DNA of 6,673 nucleotides from PVC group bacterium. GTDB lineage: Bacteria; Verrucomicrobiota; Kiritimatiellia; CAIKKV01; PXCX01. The position numbers and the translations under genes were made by a program. The DNA lies in the NCBI GenBank assembly GCA_003567575.1, contig PWZG01000285.1:1-6673 (forward strand), in the 5' to 3' direction. Positions 6,096-6,673 of this stretch are shown one piece after another; position 1 is the stretch's first letter, and every line of letters starts with the position of its first letter. The notes below the pieces were generated by a model, which was given only the letters and a program-made list of their open reading frames with translations, searched no databases and was not told where the DNA came from.

Positions 6096-6673
6096 GGTAG
6101 CGTTCCTTCGCGCATGTGCCGTATGACGTAAAGGGTGTCCAGCCGGCTGAAATCCGCGGTCGGCATAATATCCGCGCGCCGGTATAATCCCGAGGCATCG
6201 GTGCGCACACCGATCACGGTGCCGACCGCTATTCCGGCAGGGAATATTCCGCCGAGACCCGAGGTCACCACCTCATTCCCTTCGCGGACGTCATCTTGTA
6301 GAGACAAGAAGTCCACACCGAATGTGGAAATCGGCAGTAACAGTTGCGGCAGCTCACGCCGTCCCAGGTGCGTCGGCGCGCCTTCGAGAATTCCCGGCGT
6401 TCCTGACGGCATCACGCGCACGGAAACACTTGAAGACGCATCGCTGATAAGCAGTACATCGGCCGTACGCCGTGATGTCTGCTCGATTCGTCCAACCAGG
6501 CCACGTTCGGAGACCACGGGCATGGCCGCACGGATACCATCAACGGATCCGCGGTTAAGGCGCAGCGTACGCCACCAACCGGTCATATCGCCACGCGCAA
6601 TCACGCGGCAGGCGACCAGATCGGCGGGAGATCGAGATACGTAATTCAACTGGCGCCGCAGGGCCGCGTTCTC
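6092..6673 (-). CDS. mreC: Rod-shape-determining protein MreC, C-terminal part, cut by the right window edge
   Basis: MreC is a periplasmic, membrane-anchored scaffold of the elongasome that binds PBP2 and promotes its active state. The 193 visible residues begin in the tail of the coiled coil (ENAALRRQLNY) and then cover the two beta domains. Family signatures are the ACRVIARG start of the first domain, TLRLNRGSVDGIRAAMPVV (36-54), GLVGRI (58-63) and VTSGLGGIFPAGIAVGTV (136-153), followed by the closing strand LDTLYVI (178-184). The missing N-terminus, probably about 90-110 residues, should hold the cytoplasmic tail, the membrane helix and most of the coiled coil. The frame is open to the edge; a TTG at 6649 is in frame but is an internal Leu, since coiled-coil sequence continues upstream of it. 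The TGA stop overlaps the GTG of mreD. By analogy with other mre clusters, mreB is expected just beyond the right edge. Confidence 0.94.
   Translation of the reverse strand, partial: ENAALRRQLNYVSRSPADLVACRVIARGDMTGWWRTLRLNRGSVDGIRAAMPVVSERGLVGRIEQTSRRTADVLLISDASSSVSVRVMPSGTPGILEGAPTHLGRRELPQLLLPISTFGVDFLSLQDDVREGNEVVTSGLGGIFPAGIAVGTVIGVRTDASGLYRRADIMPTADFSRLDTLYVIRHMREGTLP
6104..6108 (-). promoter_or_regulatory. Shine-Dalgarno of mreD, supporting a GTG start
   Basis: AAGGA on the minus strand lies in the last codons of mreC, eight bases before the GTG at 6095. It supports the GTG over the in-frame ATG at 6080, which would be 23 bases away from this site. Confidence 0.65.

Noticed and set aside
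6294..6309. Hairpin TCTTGT-AGAG-ACAAGA inside mreC
   Set aside because: It is a 6-bp AT-containing stem in coding sequence without a T run; weak and probably chance.
1..6673. Search for tRNA, rRNA, CRISPR arrays, IS ends, toxin-antitoxin pairs or defence genes
   Set aside because: Nothing of the kind is visible. Six recognisable housekeeping genes fill nearly the whole window, so an undescribed system is not supported here.

Overview
The window reads as one block of chromosomal housekeeping genes, all on the minus strand, so transcription runs from right to left. In transcription order it holds: the C-terminal two thirds of mreC (6673 to 6092, cut by the right edge); mreD (6095 to 5586); mrdA, encoding PBP2 (5589 to 3772); rodA (3769 to 2543); rng, an RNase G/E-family endoribonuclease (2543 to 948); and the N-terminal part of lptD (about 820 to 1, cut by the left edge). 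The only gap of any size is the 127 bases between rng and lptD. I found no RNA genes, mobile elements, CRISPR arrays or long repeats.

The first five genes are packed like a single operon. mreC and mreD share a GTGA stop/start overlap, and so do mreD and mrdA. mrdA and rodA are two bases apart, and rodA and rng share one base in a TAATG overlap. The Shine-Dalgarno sequences of mreD, mrdA, rodA and rng all lie inside the preceding gene, so translational coupling is likely.

Functionally, MreC and MreD link the MreB cytoskeleton (mreB probably lies just beyond the right edge) to the RodA-PBP2 pair. RodA polymerises glycan strands and PBP2 cross-links them during lateral wall growth. The ribonuclease matures or degrades RNA. 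LptD inserts lipopolysaccharide into the outer membrane. The block therefore joins wall elongation, RNA processing and outer-membrane assembly.

The organism is a Gram-negative, probably rod-shaped or elongating bacterium with an LPS-type outer membrane and moderately GC-rich DNA. The mre-mrd-rng linkage is familiar from Proteobacteria. However, lptD directly after rng, the lack of maf between mreD and rng, and the style of the RNase N-terminus fit a PVC-group bacterium (Verrucomicrobiota, Kiritimatiellota or Lentisphaerota) better. That placement is a tentative impression from memory. I see no undescribed system here. The points most worth a second look are the gene order, the coupled GTG starts, a predicted Cys3-His metal site in PBP2, and the LptD N-terminus.
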